Virus record (IMG/VR): IMGVR_UViG_3300023215_001926
Span: 1 to 36,411 of that record
Origin: a virus
Reading direction: 5' to 3' (one strand)
DNA: 36,411 nt
Shown here: in pieces, positions 22,274 to 31,012 of the stretch
How positions within the stretch are numbered: position 1 is the stretch's first letter
Layout of the letters: each line of letters begins with the position of its first letter
Made by a program: the position numbers and the translations under genes
The notes under the pieces: model-generated
Told to the model about the DNA's origin: nothing
Database searches by the model: none
What the model saw: the letters and a program-made list of their open reading frames with translations, nothing else

Positions 22274-22898
22274 CGTCAAATTTGACGAAGGGCGCAGCAA
22301 AGAGCAATTAGCGTTTTTAAAGCTTAAGCCGCGTAAGCGCCGCAACATATTACGCGGTGCAATACGCGCAGCAAACAGAAGCAGTAAAGAGCGGATCACC
22401 AGGCAAAGTGATTTAGCCGGAAAAACATGGCAAGGCAGAGCAAACGGCAAAAAAAAGAAAATGCTCACCAAGCTAAAGCGGAACATGAAAGTACGCTACG
22501 GCGAAAATAGCGCAGGGGTATATTTCAAAGGTGGCAACAGCGGGAAAATAGCCCGTGCCCACCAAGAAGGTGTAAGCCTAGATGCAGGCAAGCCAAAAGG
22601 CAAAGCTGCACAAAATAAAGAGGGCCCAGCCACACGCAATTTAGCCAGAGCATTAATAGCCGAAGGCTACAAAATACCGCGCGGCAAAGGCAAGGGTAGT
22701 AAGCGCCCCAGTATTAAATGGATAACAGCAAACTTAAGCATTAACCAAGCAGGGTTTTTACTGCGCGAATTAAAGGGCAGCTCAGGTAAGAGCAGTTGGA
22801 AAATTGATTTACCGGCCCGCTCCTTTTTAGGACAAACATTAGCCGAGCAAAAAGAGCAAATGAATTTTATTTTAAACAAAGCTATGCAAGTGGCGTAG
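22266..22898 (+). CDS. S: Tail completion / virion morphogenesis protein GpS
   Basis: This 210-residue, strongly basic protein begins with GTG at 22266, overlapping the end of R. Seen: KPRKRRNILRGAIRAANRSSKERI near the N-terminus, and a C-terminal WKIDLPARSFLGQTLAEQKE. The latter is the signature of the phage virion morphogenesis family (P2 GpS). Known: it acts with GpR at the head-proximal tail end. The Lys/Gly-rich middle (about 60-140) is longer than in P2 and may be a lineage-specific loop. Confidence 0.85.
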   Translation: MLNVKFDEGRSKEQLAFLKLKPRKRRNILRGAIRAANRSSKERITRQSDLAGKTWQGRANGKKKKMLTKLKRNMKVRYGENSAGVYFKGGNSGKIARAHQEGVSLDAGKPKGKAAQNKEGPATRNLARALIAEGYKIPRGKGKGSKRPSIKWITANLSINQAGFLLRELKGSSGKSSWKIDLPARSFLGQTLAEQKEQMNFILNKAMQVA

Positions 22899-22920
22899 CG
22901 CAAAGCAAAAAGGAACGACC

Positions 22921-24021
22921 ATGGCACAAGGTAAAGTATCCGTTGCCGCCATACAAACAGGCAGTGGCGCTACAAAACAGGTAGAACGCACCGTGTTGTT
23001 TATTGGCCAAGCAGCCAAAAGCAACGGCAGCATTCTAGCCATTAATGCACAAAGTGATTTTGATGAGTTATTTGGCGATGCCGACTCAGCACTAAAAACA
23101 CAAGTTAAAGCATGGCAACGCAACGGCGATGATTTAGTTAGCGGATACGCTATCCCGCATGGCGCGGGTGATGACGTAATGGCGCTTATTGATCAGGCAA
23201 TGGACCAAGACGTTAGCCCCGAAATTATTGTTATTTGTACACCCGTAACAGGCAAAGCAGAAATCGAAAGCTATCAAGCAAAGGCGCTTGAGGTTCTATC
23301 TGGCCTTGCGCGCCGTGTTCGTTTTTTACTGGCCGCGCCAGGTTTAACGGCTGAGCAAAACTGGACAGATTTAGTGACAGCATTACAACCATTAACCGAT
23401 GGTGTCGTGGGTGACCGAGTGGCCGTGGTGCCATTACTGTTTGGTGACGAACTAGGCGCTGTAACAGGTCGCTTATGTAAAAGCGCAGTCACCATTGCTG
23501 ACAGCCCAATGCGCGTACTGACTGGTGCAATGTCGCTCATGCCATTGCCTGAAGATGCAGCAGGCAACCCGCTAACCAATGCAACAACCGAAGCACTTGA
23601 TGCGCTGCGCTTTAGCTGTACGCAGTTTTATCCTGACTTTGATGGCGTTTATTTTGGCGACGTAAACATGCTAGACGCCGAAGGTGGTGACTTTCAGCAG
23701 ATTGAAACAGGACGCATTGTAGATAAAGCAGCGCGAGCTGTGCGCATTATTGCAATTCAGCAAATTAAAAACCGCCGCTTAAATAACAGCACCAGTGGTA
23801 TTGAGTTTGGCAAGCGTGTGATGGGTAAACCACTGCGCGATATGAGCAAGTCTATCAACATTGGTGCTGATAAGTTCCCGGGTCTTATTGATGCGCCAAA
23901 AGATGACAGCATCAGCCTTACATTTATGGACGCGCGCACATTACAGGTTGTGCTTAAAGTAAAACCAATTGATTCCCCGAGCACCATTATTGTTGGGATC
24001 ATGTTAGACGACGCAGAATAG
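22921..24021 (+). CDS. Contractile tail sheath protein, DUF2586 type
   Basis: This 366-residue protein begins after AAAAGGAACGACC. It carries MAQGKVSVAAIQTGSGATKQVERTVLFIG, a long Ala-rich middle, and a C-terminal IQQIKNRRLNNSTSGIEF followed by DDSISLTFMDARTLQVVLKVKPI. This matches DUF2586, the sheath of HP1/K139-like phages, rather than the classical P2 FI sequence. In that branch sheath and tube follow R-S directly, as here. It would form the contractile outer tail. The length is typical for the family. Confidence 0.85.
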   Translation: MAQGKVSVAAIQTGSGATKQVERTVLFIGQAAKSNGSILAINAQSDFDELFGDADSALKTQVKAWQRNGDDLVSGYAIPHGAGDDVMALIDQAMDQDVSPEIIVICTPVTGKAEIESYQAKALEVLSGLARRVRFLLAAPGLTAEQNWTDLVTALQPLTDGVVGDRVAVVPLLFGDELGAVTGRLCKSAVTIADSPMRVLTGAMSLMPLPEDAAGNPLTNATTEALDALRFSCTQFYPDFDGVYFGDVNMLDAEGGDFQQIETGRIVDKAARAVRIIAIQQIKNRRLNNSTSGIEFGKRVMGKPLRDMSKSINIGADKFPGLIDAPKDDSISLTFMDARTLQVVLKVKPIDSPSTIIVGIMLDDAE

Positions 24022-24031
24022 GAGCGCGAAC

Positions 24032-24481
24032 ATGCAAAAAGTATTAGGCGGTAAGGATTTTGACATCTTCATTGGTAGTTCAATGGTGCATGTCATGGAA
24101 GCCACAGTAAAAATTACCGACGGCCGCACGGTAAAAAAAGTGCGCGGTATACCAAAAGGTTTTATTGATGGCAATGTAGAAGCAGAAGTAACGCTAAAGC
24201 TCGATCACGAAAACTGGTTAATTGTGCAAGCGCAAGCTGAAAAAGCAGGCAGCTGGAAAGGTATTGAACCGTTCGATGTGGCATTTAATGCTGAAGTGGC
24301 CGCAGGCAAAAAGAACGTAGAAGCATTTGGTTGTTTGCCACAGCTAGACGAAATTTTAAACATCAAAGCGGATGGCGGTGAAGAAGACACCACATCAATT
24401 AAGTGTCCAGTTACCAGCCCTGATTTTGTAAAAATCAATGGCGTGCCGTACCTAACAGCAGATGAAGTGAGAGACTTGTAA
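24032..24481 (+). CDS. Tail tube protein, DUF2597 type
   Basis: This 149-residue protein starts 10 bp after the sheath gene with GGAGCG as ribosome site. MQKVLGGKDFDIFIGSSMVHVMEATVKITDG, RGIPKGFIDGNVEAEVTLKLD and EDTTSIKCPVTSPDFVKINGV match DUF2597, the tube-protein partner of DUF2586 sheaths. The beta-rich pattern fits a tube ring subunit. Its stop overlaps the start of the next gene by one base (TAATG). Confidence 0.85.
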   Translation: MQKVLGGKDFDIFIGSSMVHVMEATVKITDGRTVKKVRGIPKGFIDGNVEAEVTLKLDHENWLIVQAQAEKAGSWKGIEPFDVAFNAEVAAGKKNVEAFGCLPQLDEILNIKADGGEEDTTSIKCPVTSPDFVKINGVPYLTADEVRDL

Positions 24482-25116
24482 TGACTAAAGCCATTCGCAA
24501 CTTAAATGCAGCAACACTATTAAGCACCATGCAAGCGTGTGGGCATAAAGTATTTGAGGGTGAACTAAACCTAAACATCATAGGTATTCGCCATGCAAAC
24601 ACACGCGTCAATACGTTTAACGATGCAATTTGTGTGCTGTATCAGCAAAATGGCGAATGGCAGTTAAAGCAGTTTAAAGCCACAACAGACGCAGGCACAT
24701 ACTGGCGCAAAAACCCAATGAACATAGACGGCACCGCTGTGCTAATTGCAGGGCAGCATAGAAGTTTATGGGCGCTGGGTTATCACCAGGGCAAATACCG
24801 CGCCCTTGTACAACATAAACCGGTTGTTGTCCTACGTGACAATAACCAAAACACCGAGTTAGACACGGACGTCACACCCCAAGCAGTACTGCAGCAAGGT
24901 TACTTTGGCATTAACTGCCACCGCGCAAACAGCAAGGTCACATCAATGCAAGTTGATAAATGGTCTGCCGGTTGCCAGGTGTTTGCAAACCCAAATGACT
25001 TTGATGAATTTATTGCTTTGTGTGAGCAATCAGCAGCCAAGTATGGCCCTTATTTTACCTACACACTGCTAGACCAAGCAGACATAAAAGAGAGCAAAGA
25101 CCATGGCGTTAGCTAA
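24481..25116 (+). CDS. Candidate cell-wall enzyme with YkuD-like H...SxGC motif (possible endolysin)
   Basis: This 211-residue protein lies between tube and tail chaperone, the position where HP1-type phages carry lysis genes. Seen: beta-rich sequence (IIGIRHANTRVNTFNDAICVLY, AVLIAGQHRSLWALGYHQG). It then has GYFGINCHRANSK followed by DKWSAGCQVF, that is H147, S162 and C165. The arrangement H-x14-S-x-G-C is the catalytic pattern of YkuD/L,D-transpeptidase-like domains, where Cys is the nucleophile. No lysozyme, amidase or transglycosylase is seen elsewhere in the prophage. It could be the endolysin, a peptidoglycan-modifying enzyme, or a tail-borne wall enzyme. No signal peptide is visible, so export would need the holins. 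Confidence 0.55.
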   Translation: MTKAIRNLNAATLLSTMQACGHKVFEGELNLNIIGIRHANTRVNTFNDAICVLYQQNGEWQLKQFKATTDAGTYWRKNPMNIDGTAVLIAGQHRSLWALGYHQGKYRALVQHKPVVVLRDNNQNTELDTDVTPQAVLQQGYFGINCHRANSKVTSMQVDKWSAGCQVFANPNDFDEFIALCEQSAAKYGPYFTYTLLDQADIKESKDHGVS

Positions 25117-25390
25117 AGAAATCATTATCGATACAGGCAAAACAGAATTTAAGTTTAACGTTGATACGCCAGCGTACAACAAGTACATCAATTCGTTAAC
25201 GCCTAATAACAAAATTCAACCAGCGACTAATTTTCTAATGGCCGCAGTGGATGAGTCGCAAGTAAAAGAACTTAAAGATCTGCTGCAACAACCCGCGGCC
25301 GCATTGCATTTAGCCAGCGCAATTGTAGAAGACTTTCAGCCGGAGTTTAACTTCACTGTAAAAAAATCGAAGAGCGCGCCAAGCAAATAA
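25103..25390 (+). CDS. E: Tail assembly chaperone GpE-like, short product
   Basis: This 95-residue protein overlaps the previous gene by 14 bases. MALAKEIIIDTGKTEFKFNVDTPAYNKYIN and a helical remainder ending KKSKSAPSK resemble the phage tail assembly chaperone family (DUF2765-like). Known: long-tailed phages make this protein in two forms, and both bind the tape measure during tail assembly. A slippery run of A near the end gives the longer form. Position right before the tape measure supports this. Confidence 0.8.
   Translation: MALAKEIIIDTGKTEFKFNVDTPAYNKYINSLTPNNKIQPATNFLMAAVDESQVKELKDLLQQPAAALHLASAIVEDFQPEFNFTVKKSKSAPSK
25360..25366 (+). promoter_or_regulatory. Programmed -1 frameshift site A-AAA-AAA
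   Basis: In frame, the codons are GTA AAA AAA TCG, so the heptamer A-AAA-AAA is a classic slippery site. A 7-bp stem CAAGCAA (25380-25386) / TTGCTTG (25411-25417) starts 13 nt downstream and could stimulate slipping. A -1 shift opens a frame to 25560. Confidence 0.85.
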
Positions 25391-25560
25391 AGAAAAACCG
25401 AATCGATCAGTTGCTTGCATATCATGCCAAGTACTTTGGTGCCATGGACGCAACTGACGAAAGCTTAGCGCAGGCGCTCTTTTTAGAGCTACAACAAAAT
25501 GAATTGTTAGCCACCGCCGTTAATAACGGCATTTGCATGGCGTTAAATGGTGATGAGTAA
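25366..25560 (+). CDS. E': Tail chaperone extension E' (made only as an E-E' fusion)
   Basis: After the -1 shift, 64 more codons are open: ATC GAA GAG through RAKQIKKNRIDQLLAYHAKYFGA to NGICMALNGDE, ending in TAA at 25558-25560. The tape measure ATG follows with no gap. The fusion would be 152 residues. There is no convincing independent start. Known: the P2 E+E' and lambda G/GT pairs work the same way. Conservation of the slip, the length and the exact junction to the tape measure make this a real gene. Confidence 0.85.
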   Translation: MEERAKQIKKNRIDQLLAYHAKYFGAMDATDESLAQALFLELQQNELLATAVNNGICMALNGDE

Positions 25561-28500
25561 ATGAGTTCACTCAGTAAATTAGATAAATTGATGTATTCAA
25601 TCGGGGTGGTCGATAAAGTAACCGGCCCCGTGAATAAAATCATGTCTAAAATAAATCAACTGAGTGAACAAACCGCTGCTGCAAAAAACCAGATGACAGG
25701 CGGTTTAATGAGTGCGGCAGGTGGTGCCATGATGCTAGTTGGTTCGCTCAATCCCGCAATAGATGCCCAAGCAGCATTGGGTGAAGTTAGCTCACTAAAT
25801 GTTAGTAACGAAGCGCTCACCCAGCTTAACAATACTGCCATGAACTTTACTAGTAATTATGGTGGTAATTCAGCAGAAGTTATTCGTAGCTCTTACGATA
25901 TCCAATCAGCGATAGCGGGCTTAGACGGTAAAGAATTATCTGAATTTACTAACTCATCGGCCATATTAGCCAAAGGCACCAAGTCAGACGCAGCCACCAC
26001 AACCGATTATTTCGGCACCATGTACGGCATTTACCAAGACACCGCTAAGGAGGTTGGTAAAAGCGAGTGGGTGCAAATGCTAACAGGACAAACCGCAGCC
26101 AGTGTTCGTATGTTTAAAACCACCGGTAGCGAAATGGCTGGGGCGTTTTCAAGTTTAGGCGCCGCTGCAAATTCACACGGCATTGAAATGAACGAATCAA
26201 TGGCGGTGCTCGGCCAGTTGCAAGCCACGATGTCTGGCTCTGAAGCTGGCACAAAATACAAAGCATTTTTAACGGGAGTAGGGGCCGCGCAGCAAAAGCT
26301 AGGTTTACAACTGACCGACTCACAAGGCAAGTTACTGCCTATGGTGGATGTAATCGAGCGCTTAAAAGGGCGGTTTGGAGAGATTGACACCGTAGCAAAA
26401 TCAGATGCACTTAAAAATGCATTTGGTAGTGACGAAGCAGTTGCCATGCTTAAATTATTGATGCCCCAAACAGAGCAGTTAAAAGGCAATATATCCGAGC
26501 TGGCAAATATATCAGACATGGGTGTTGCTGTAGAGATGGCAAACGCAATGAGTACATCGTGGGATAAATTTGGCGGTTCTTTAAATGCTGCATTGGTTAG
26601 TTTAGGCCAAGCCGTGTTACCAATTATTGAGCCTGTGGTTGATGTGCTGTCGTCTTTGTTGCAAGCCGTTGTGTGGTTAACACAAGAGTTCCCAACATTA
26701 ACGGGGATCATTGCCGCAGCAGCTGTGGCATTTACTGGCTACATAGTGATCATGGGGGCATTCAATGCAGTCATGGGGTTATATCGTTATGCAATGCTTT
26801 CAGGTATCGCGCTAACCAAATCTCATTTGCTTATCACAAAATTATGGCAAGGTGCATTAATTGCACTTCGTGTCGCTGGGTTTGTTGCACTTATAGCAAG
26901 CATGAGCGCCGCCGCTATTGCCATGGGCACATTTAAAGCAGTTATGCTAGCAGGCCAAGCAGCTACATGGCTGTTTAACGCCGCACTGTGGGCAAACCCC
27001 ATAACATGGATTGTCGCGGGAGTGCTTGCATTAATTGCTGCTGTCGCTGCATTAATCTATTACTTTGATGATATAACCGCAGCTTTTGCAGGGTGGGCTG
27101 ATAGCTCAATGATATTCCAAGGGCTACGCGTCGCCTTCGACTTACTAACGCTGCCACTGCAATTAATGTGGTGGTTAATTAAAACTATTGCTACCGGAAT
27201 CTATGACTTTTTTGCTCCTGCATTTTCCGCTATCGGCTCAGTTTTTTCATTCTTGTGGGATGTTATATCTGGTATTGGCGGTGCAATCGCGGGGTTCTTT
27301 GGTGGCATAGCACAAGGGATAGGCGGGTTTTTCTCATCAATCTGGAGCGGAGCGGGTGAGCTAATCAGCCTGTTTGTAAATTTCTTAGGTGAAAAGTTTA
27401 GCTTCGTCACTAACTTCTTTAGCGGTATTGGTAATTTTATTAGTGGTATTTTCGATCGTGTCACAGGCTTTTTGAAGAACATAGCCGATAACGGTATTTT
27501 AAACATGGTCGTCTCGTTCTTTAGTGATGAAGACACCGTAGCGGTTAAAGCTAAGGTTGACCAAACAGCGCTTGAGCCAAAAGCCGCACAACCAAAAACA
27601 ATGGTTATGCAAAACGCCGATCAAGCTTACAGCCGTGACTACGGCCAAAGCGTGATAAGCAAGGCAAACGCGCCAGCCGAGCAAGTTAGCTCGCAATACA
27701 TAGCACCAAATAGCCCTGTAAATTATGCAGCACCTAAAGTTGCAACGCTTACAGAAACTGAAAATTTGCGCGTGGTGGCAGCGGCAAACCAAGCAGCAAG
27801 CGATCCTGTTTATTCAGCTAAACCAAAAGCAATGACCGAGCGTGAAGCCGCAAACGATGCGTTTAAATTTACTAGTCAGCGCCTGCCCGCTGTGCCAACC
27901 GACAACACAGTGCCACTAAATTTAAAGTCGCAAGCACGTAGCCAGGCGTTAATAAACAGCGCGTTCCCAAGCGAGCAAAACAGCGCAGTAACTAACAGCG
28001 CAGCCAGCACTGCAATTAATGACGCTGTAAATAACACGCATGCATTAACAGCGGTAAATAGCAGTGTAACTAACGCTACGCAAAACAACTTAGCGCCAGC
28101 GGCCATAACTGCCCAACCAAAAGCAATAACCGAGCGTGAAGCTGCAAACGATGCGTTTAAATTTACTAGCCAACGCCTGCCCGCTGTGCCAACCGACAAC
28201 ACAGTACCACTAAATTTAGAGTCGCAAGAACGTAGCCAAACGTTAATAAATAACGCATTCCCAAGCGTTAAAAATAACGCAGTAACCACAGCTGCTAACG
28301 ATGTCGCAAACTCAACTAGTGCAACAACGGCCAGCATCAATAGCAGTGCTATTAACTCAGCATTACAAAACAGCACAGCTAACAATTTTACTAACGCGGC
28401 TAATTCGCCAATATTTAGCAGCTCACAAGCGCAACTATCAGGCGTTAACCAAACGGTTTCGCCTTTGCAGCCGTTGCCAACGGCTAAAACAGATCAGGCA

Positions 28501-28749
28501 ATTACCAACACGGCAAACAACAGCGCATATAAAGTTGACCAACTAAGCACTGAGCAACAACAGCAAAGCAATAGTTATAAAGCCAAGGTGCAAAAGTCTG
28601 CGTTTTTACAAAACCTAACCAGCAATACAAATAACAACAGCAGTTCTAGCGACAGCGATAACCGTAAGAGCGTGCATATTGAAACCGTGAACTTTAAATC
28701 TGACGACTTAGCACAAAGCTTTGAACAAATGATGGAGTTAGCCGGCTAA
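25561..28749 (+). CDS. T: Tail tape measure protein GpT
   Basis: This 1062-residue protein sets tail length. It begins MSSLSKLDKLMYSIGVVDKVTG, then a helical phage_tape_meas region at about 55-370 with repeated small residues (GSLNPAIDAQAALGEVSSLNVSNEAL). A block of hydrophobic helices follows at about 375-560 (IIAAAAVAFTGYIVIMGAF, IVAGVLALIAAVAALIYYF), which would cross membranes during DNA entry, and a Gly/Phe-rich stretch at about 560-640. The C-terminal ~400 residues are Asn/Ser/Ala/Thr-rich with a duplicated 52-residue unit. The last segment (SVHIETVNFKSDDLAQSFEQMMELAG) is the usual closing motif. The long low-complexity C-terminus is unlike P2 GpT and appears specific to this branch. 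It overlaps the next gene by one base. Confidence 0.92.
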   Translation: MSSLSKLDKLMYSIGVVDKVTGPVNKIMSKINQLSEQTAAAKNQMTGGLMSAAGGAMMLVGSLNPAIDAQAALGEVSSLNVSNEALTQLNNTAMNFTSNYGGNSAEVIRSSYDIQSAIAGLDGKELSEFTNSSAILAKGTKSDAATTTDYFGTMYGIYQDTAKEVGKSEWVQMLTGQTAASVRMFKTTGSEMAGAFSSLGAAANSHGIEMNESMAVLGQLQATMSGSEAGTKYKAFLTGVGAAQQKLGLQLTDSQGKLLPMVDVIERLKGRFGEIDTVAKSDALKNAFGSDEAVAMLKLLMPQTEQLKGNISELANISDMGVAVEMANAMSTSWDKFGGSLNAALVSLGQAVLPIIEPVVDVLSSLLQAVVWLTQEFPTLTGIIAAAAVAFTGYIVIMGAFNAVMGLYRYAMLSGIALTKSHLLITKLWQGALIALRVAGFVALIASMSAAAIAMGTFKAVMLAGQAATWLFNAALWANPITWIVAGVLALIAAVAALIYYFDDITAAFAGWADSSMIFQGLRVAFDLLTLPLQLMWWLIKTIATGIYDFFAPAFSAIGSVFSFLWDVISGIGGAIAGFFGGIAQGIGGFFSSIWSGAGELISLFVNFLGEKFSFVTNFFSGIGNFISGIFDRVTGFLKNIADNGILNMVVSFFSDEDTVAVKAKVDQTALEPKAAQPKTMVMQNADQAYSRDYGQSVISKANAPAEQVSSQYIAPNSPVNYAAPKVATLTETENLRVVAAANQAASDPVYSAKPKAMTEREAANDAFKFTSQRLPAVPTDNTVPLNLKSQARSQALINSAFPSEQNSAVTNSAASTAINDAVNNTHALTAVNSSVTNATQNNLAPAAITAQPKAITEREAANDAFKFTSQRLPAVPTDNTVPLNLESQERSQTLINNAFPSVKNNAVTTAANDVANSTSATTASINSSAINSALQNSTANNFTNAANSPIFSSSQAQLSGVNQTVSPLQPLPTAKTDQAITNTANNSAYKVDQLSTEQQQQSNSYKAKVQKSAFLQNLTSNTNNNSSSSDSDNRKSVHIETVNFKSDDLAQSFEQMMELAG
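27821..28271 (+). repeat. Imperfect internal duplication in the tape measure gene
   Basis: About 157 bp at 27821-27977 is repeated at 28115-28271 (offset 294 bp), with most differences synonymous or conservative. Both copies encode TEREAANDAFKFTSQRLPAV and PTDNTVPLNL followed by an INxAFPS motif. Repeats in this gene change tail length by recombination. Confidence 0.85.
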
Positions 28750-29078
28750 TGGAATTTGATATAGCGCTGCATATAGATTTAGAAATACAAGATAACGACT
28801 TTGTACTAAACGACTCGTTAAGCCCAAGCACATTAAAAAAGGCTGATGTTATCGCGCAGGATATTAAGCACCGAATTTTAGAAAGCGGCCTATTAACTAA
28901 GCTGGTTGGCCTGCGCAATAAAAACGGTATAGCCCCCATTTTAACTGAGCTTGAATTACTCACAGAGCAAGACAATCGCATTAAGCCAGGCACTATAAAA
29001 GTGTATCGCAATGACGACGGTACATTAAGCATCACCGCGCAAACGCGCCAATACGGAGGCCTACAAAGTGGACTTTAA
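28749..29078 (+). CDS. Baseplate wedge protein of W/gp25 role, DUF2590 type
   Basis: This 109-residue protein starts in a 1-base overlap with the tape measure stop (TAATG). MEFDIALHIDLEIQDNDFVLND, LVGLRNKNGIAPILTELELLTEQD and DDGTLSITAQTRQYGGL match DUF2590. In this branch that protein sits between tape measure and baseplate J, where P2 has W. It probably forms part of the baseplate wedge. Its last 11 bases overlap the J gene. Confidence 0.75.
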   Translation: MEFDIALHIDLEIQDNDFVLNDSLSPSTLKKADVIAQDIKHRILESGLLTKLVGLRNKNGIAPILTELELLTEQDNRIKPGTIKVYRNDDGTLSITAQTRQYGGLQSGL

Positions 29079-30216
29079 AACCCTAATGCAAAACGCTGGC
29101 TTGCCAATGGACGAGCAAACGGCACAAGCGCAGTGGCAAACACAACTAAAAGAACAAAACATACAAGTTGCCAACAACTCACCGTTTGGCCCGTTTTGGC
29201 GAACCGTTGAAGCGTTGATCACAAAGCCCGTTGTACAGCTCTTTAATTGGATAGCCCAGCAATTAATGCCAGACTTATTTATTATGACCGCTAGCCGCAC
29301 TGCATTGATTGAACGCCACGGCCCCGCCCGTAATGTATTTATTCAAGCAGGCGTAAAAGCACAAGGCATACTCACGTTCACCCGTATCAATACTGAAGGT
29401 GAAAGCGCTATTGTTGCTGGTACGCAGGTCATTACTGATGTACTCGGCGATAAAACGTACACGCTCACATTGTTGCAAGATGTTTATTTCAGCGACGGGC
29501 AAGGCACTGCATATGCACTGGCCGAGGCACAAAACACCGGTGCCGCATTTAACTTACCCGCCCATGCTTACCGCTACTTTACAGAACAGCAAGGCGGGAT
29601 CACCGTAACCAACAATGAGGATTGGTTAATTAAGGCAGGTTCCGATGATGAAAGCACCGAGCATTACCGCCTGCGTATTCGCAATGTATTCGGCACCGCT
29701 GCGCGCTGGCATATTAACGCCGTGTACAAACAAATTATTGCCAGTTTTGCCGTACCAATCGACAACATAGAAATAGAAACAAACGCCCCCCGGGGTCCAG
29801 GCACTGCCAATGCATACATCTATTTAGATGTTGGCCCTGTACCAACAGCTTTGCTGAGCGCGATTAATCAGCACATTCGCACCGCAGGCCATCATGGTTT
29901 AGGTGACGACTTTATGGTTTACGCCATGGCAACCACGGGCTTTGATATTACCGCAACGTATAAATTGCACCCACAAAGCAGCAGTATTAAGAGCGATTTA
30001 ACCACGTTTATACAAGCCGCTTTTCGTCAAAATGCAGCGTATGCACCTACACGCGTAGCGCATCAAACAGTATTCAGCATTAGCCAATTGATAGCAGAAT
30101 GCCACGAGCAATTTAGCGAGCTTAAATCAATTAAATTTGATATTGACGACATAACCGCCGCGAACTGGCTGCCGGTACTTACATCATTAACCGTTAATGA
30201 GGTGGCAAATGGCTAA
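29068..30216 (+). CDS. J: Baseplate assembly protein GpJ
   Basis: This 382-residue protein starts with GTG at 29068 inside the previous gene's end. Seen: MDFKTLMQNAGLPMDEQTAQAQWQ, then a long central region with PFGPFWRTVEALITKPV, SRTALIERHGPARNVFIQAGVKAQG and WHINAVYKQII. The ETNAPRGPGTANAYIYLDVGPVP segment is the baseplate_J signature. Known: J proteins link wedges and fibres in contractile tails. The gene overlaps gene I by a few bases. Confidence 0.9.
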   Translation: MDFKTLMQNAGLPMDEQTAQAQWQTQLKEQNIQVANNSPFGPFWRTVEALITKPVVQLFNWIAQQLMPDLFIMTASRTALIERHGPARNVFIQAGVKAQGILTFTRINTEGESAIVAGTQVITDVLGDKTYTLTLLQDVYFSDGQGTAYALAEAQNTGAAFNLPAHAYRYFTEQQGGITVTNNEDWLIKAGSDDESTEHYRLRIRNVFGTAARWHINAVYKQIIASFAVPIDNIEIETNAPRGPGTANAYIYLDVGPVPTALLSAINQHIRTAGHHGLGDDFMVYAMATTGFDITATYKLHPQSSSIKSDLTTFIQAAFRQNAAYAPTRVAHQTVFSISQLIAECHEQFSELKSIKFDIDDITAANWLPVLTSLTVNEVANG

Positions 30217-31012
30217 TGAAATCGCCACTTGGTTAAATAAAGGCTACGCCGAAAAACTGGTAAAAGCAGCAACTGGCTATTGGGATCAATCACGCGACTA
30301 CGTTATGTGGGCTGTTAACCAAAAAGATGAATCTAAAAACGAAGAGCCAGTTTTAGGTTTTTTGGCGTGGGAGCGCCTAACTACTCGTTTAGATGACGAG
30401 CCGATAGAGCTCTATCGTAAGCGCGTGCAACATGCACTGGTAAATACCATTGATGCCGGCGAAATTGCCTCAGTTAAAAGTATTTTTGACCGCTTAGGGC
30501 TGGAAGTGCTTAACGTGCGCGAAAGGCTCGACGGACGTGACTGGGACATTATTGCTATTGACATGACCGATTCAACACTCGCAGGCAATACTGATTTACT
30601 ACCAGAGCTCATACAGCTTTATGGCCGCACTTGTCGCCGTTATGAATTAACCGTGCATAACAAAGCTGATGCATCGCTAAGCTTGGGGTTAACGCACGTG
30701 CAATGGGATAGCTGCCACATTGATCACTCACTGCATTTGGCCGCACAAAATAAAGCAGCGCAGCAATACAGCCATGGTTTTACTAACCTGCAAAACGAAA
30801 GTAGTCACGCGCCACTGCATGCAATTACGCACAACGTAAAACACACACTGCCCACTGAGTTGTTATATCAATTTTTAGGGTTTGATAACGTAGTGAGCAA
30901 CACCGCACATCAAGCAATAACCACCGATGTACAGCATGTTATTGCGGCGCATCACCGCTATGGATTTTTAAGTAAAGAGGGCGGTATAAGCATCGCCAAG
31001 GAGACACTATGA
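30209..31012 (+). CDS. I: Tail/baseplate protein GpI
   Basis: The ATG at 30209 is chosen because AGGTGG lies just upstream; an in-frame ATG at 30197 is also possible. It overlaps the stop of J. The N-terminal ~140 residues resemble P2 GpI (WLNKGYAEKLVKAATGYWDQ, RLDDEPIELYRKRVQHALVNT, GLEVLNVRERLDGRDWDIIAID). The C-terminal part is a His-rich region (HDNVKH-like motifs such as THNVKHTLPTELL and TDVQHVIAAHHR) not present in P2 I, and it may bind metal or adjacent fibre. The length is about 267 residues. It overlaps the next gene by 4 bp. Confidence 0.8.
   Translation: MANEIATWLNKGYAEKLVKAATGYWDQSRDYVMWAVNQKDESKNEEPVLGFLAWERLTTRLDDEPIELYRKRVQHALVNTIDAGEIASVKSIFDRLGLEVLNVRERLDGRDWDIIAIDMTDSTLAGNTDLLPELIQLYGRTCRRYELTVHNKADASLSLGLTHVQWDSCHIDHSLHLAAQNKAAQQYSHGFTNLQNESSHAPLHAITHNVKHTLPTELLYQFLGFDNVVSNTAHQAITTDVQHVIAAHHRYGFLSKEGGISIAKETL

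Noticed and set aside
27876-28385. A 169-codon leftward hydrophobic open frame inside the tape measure gene
   Set aside because: It mirrors the Asn/Ala/Thr-rich repeat region of the real gene; there is no ribosome site or start context.
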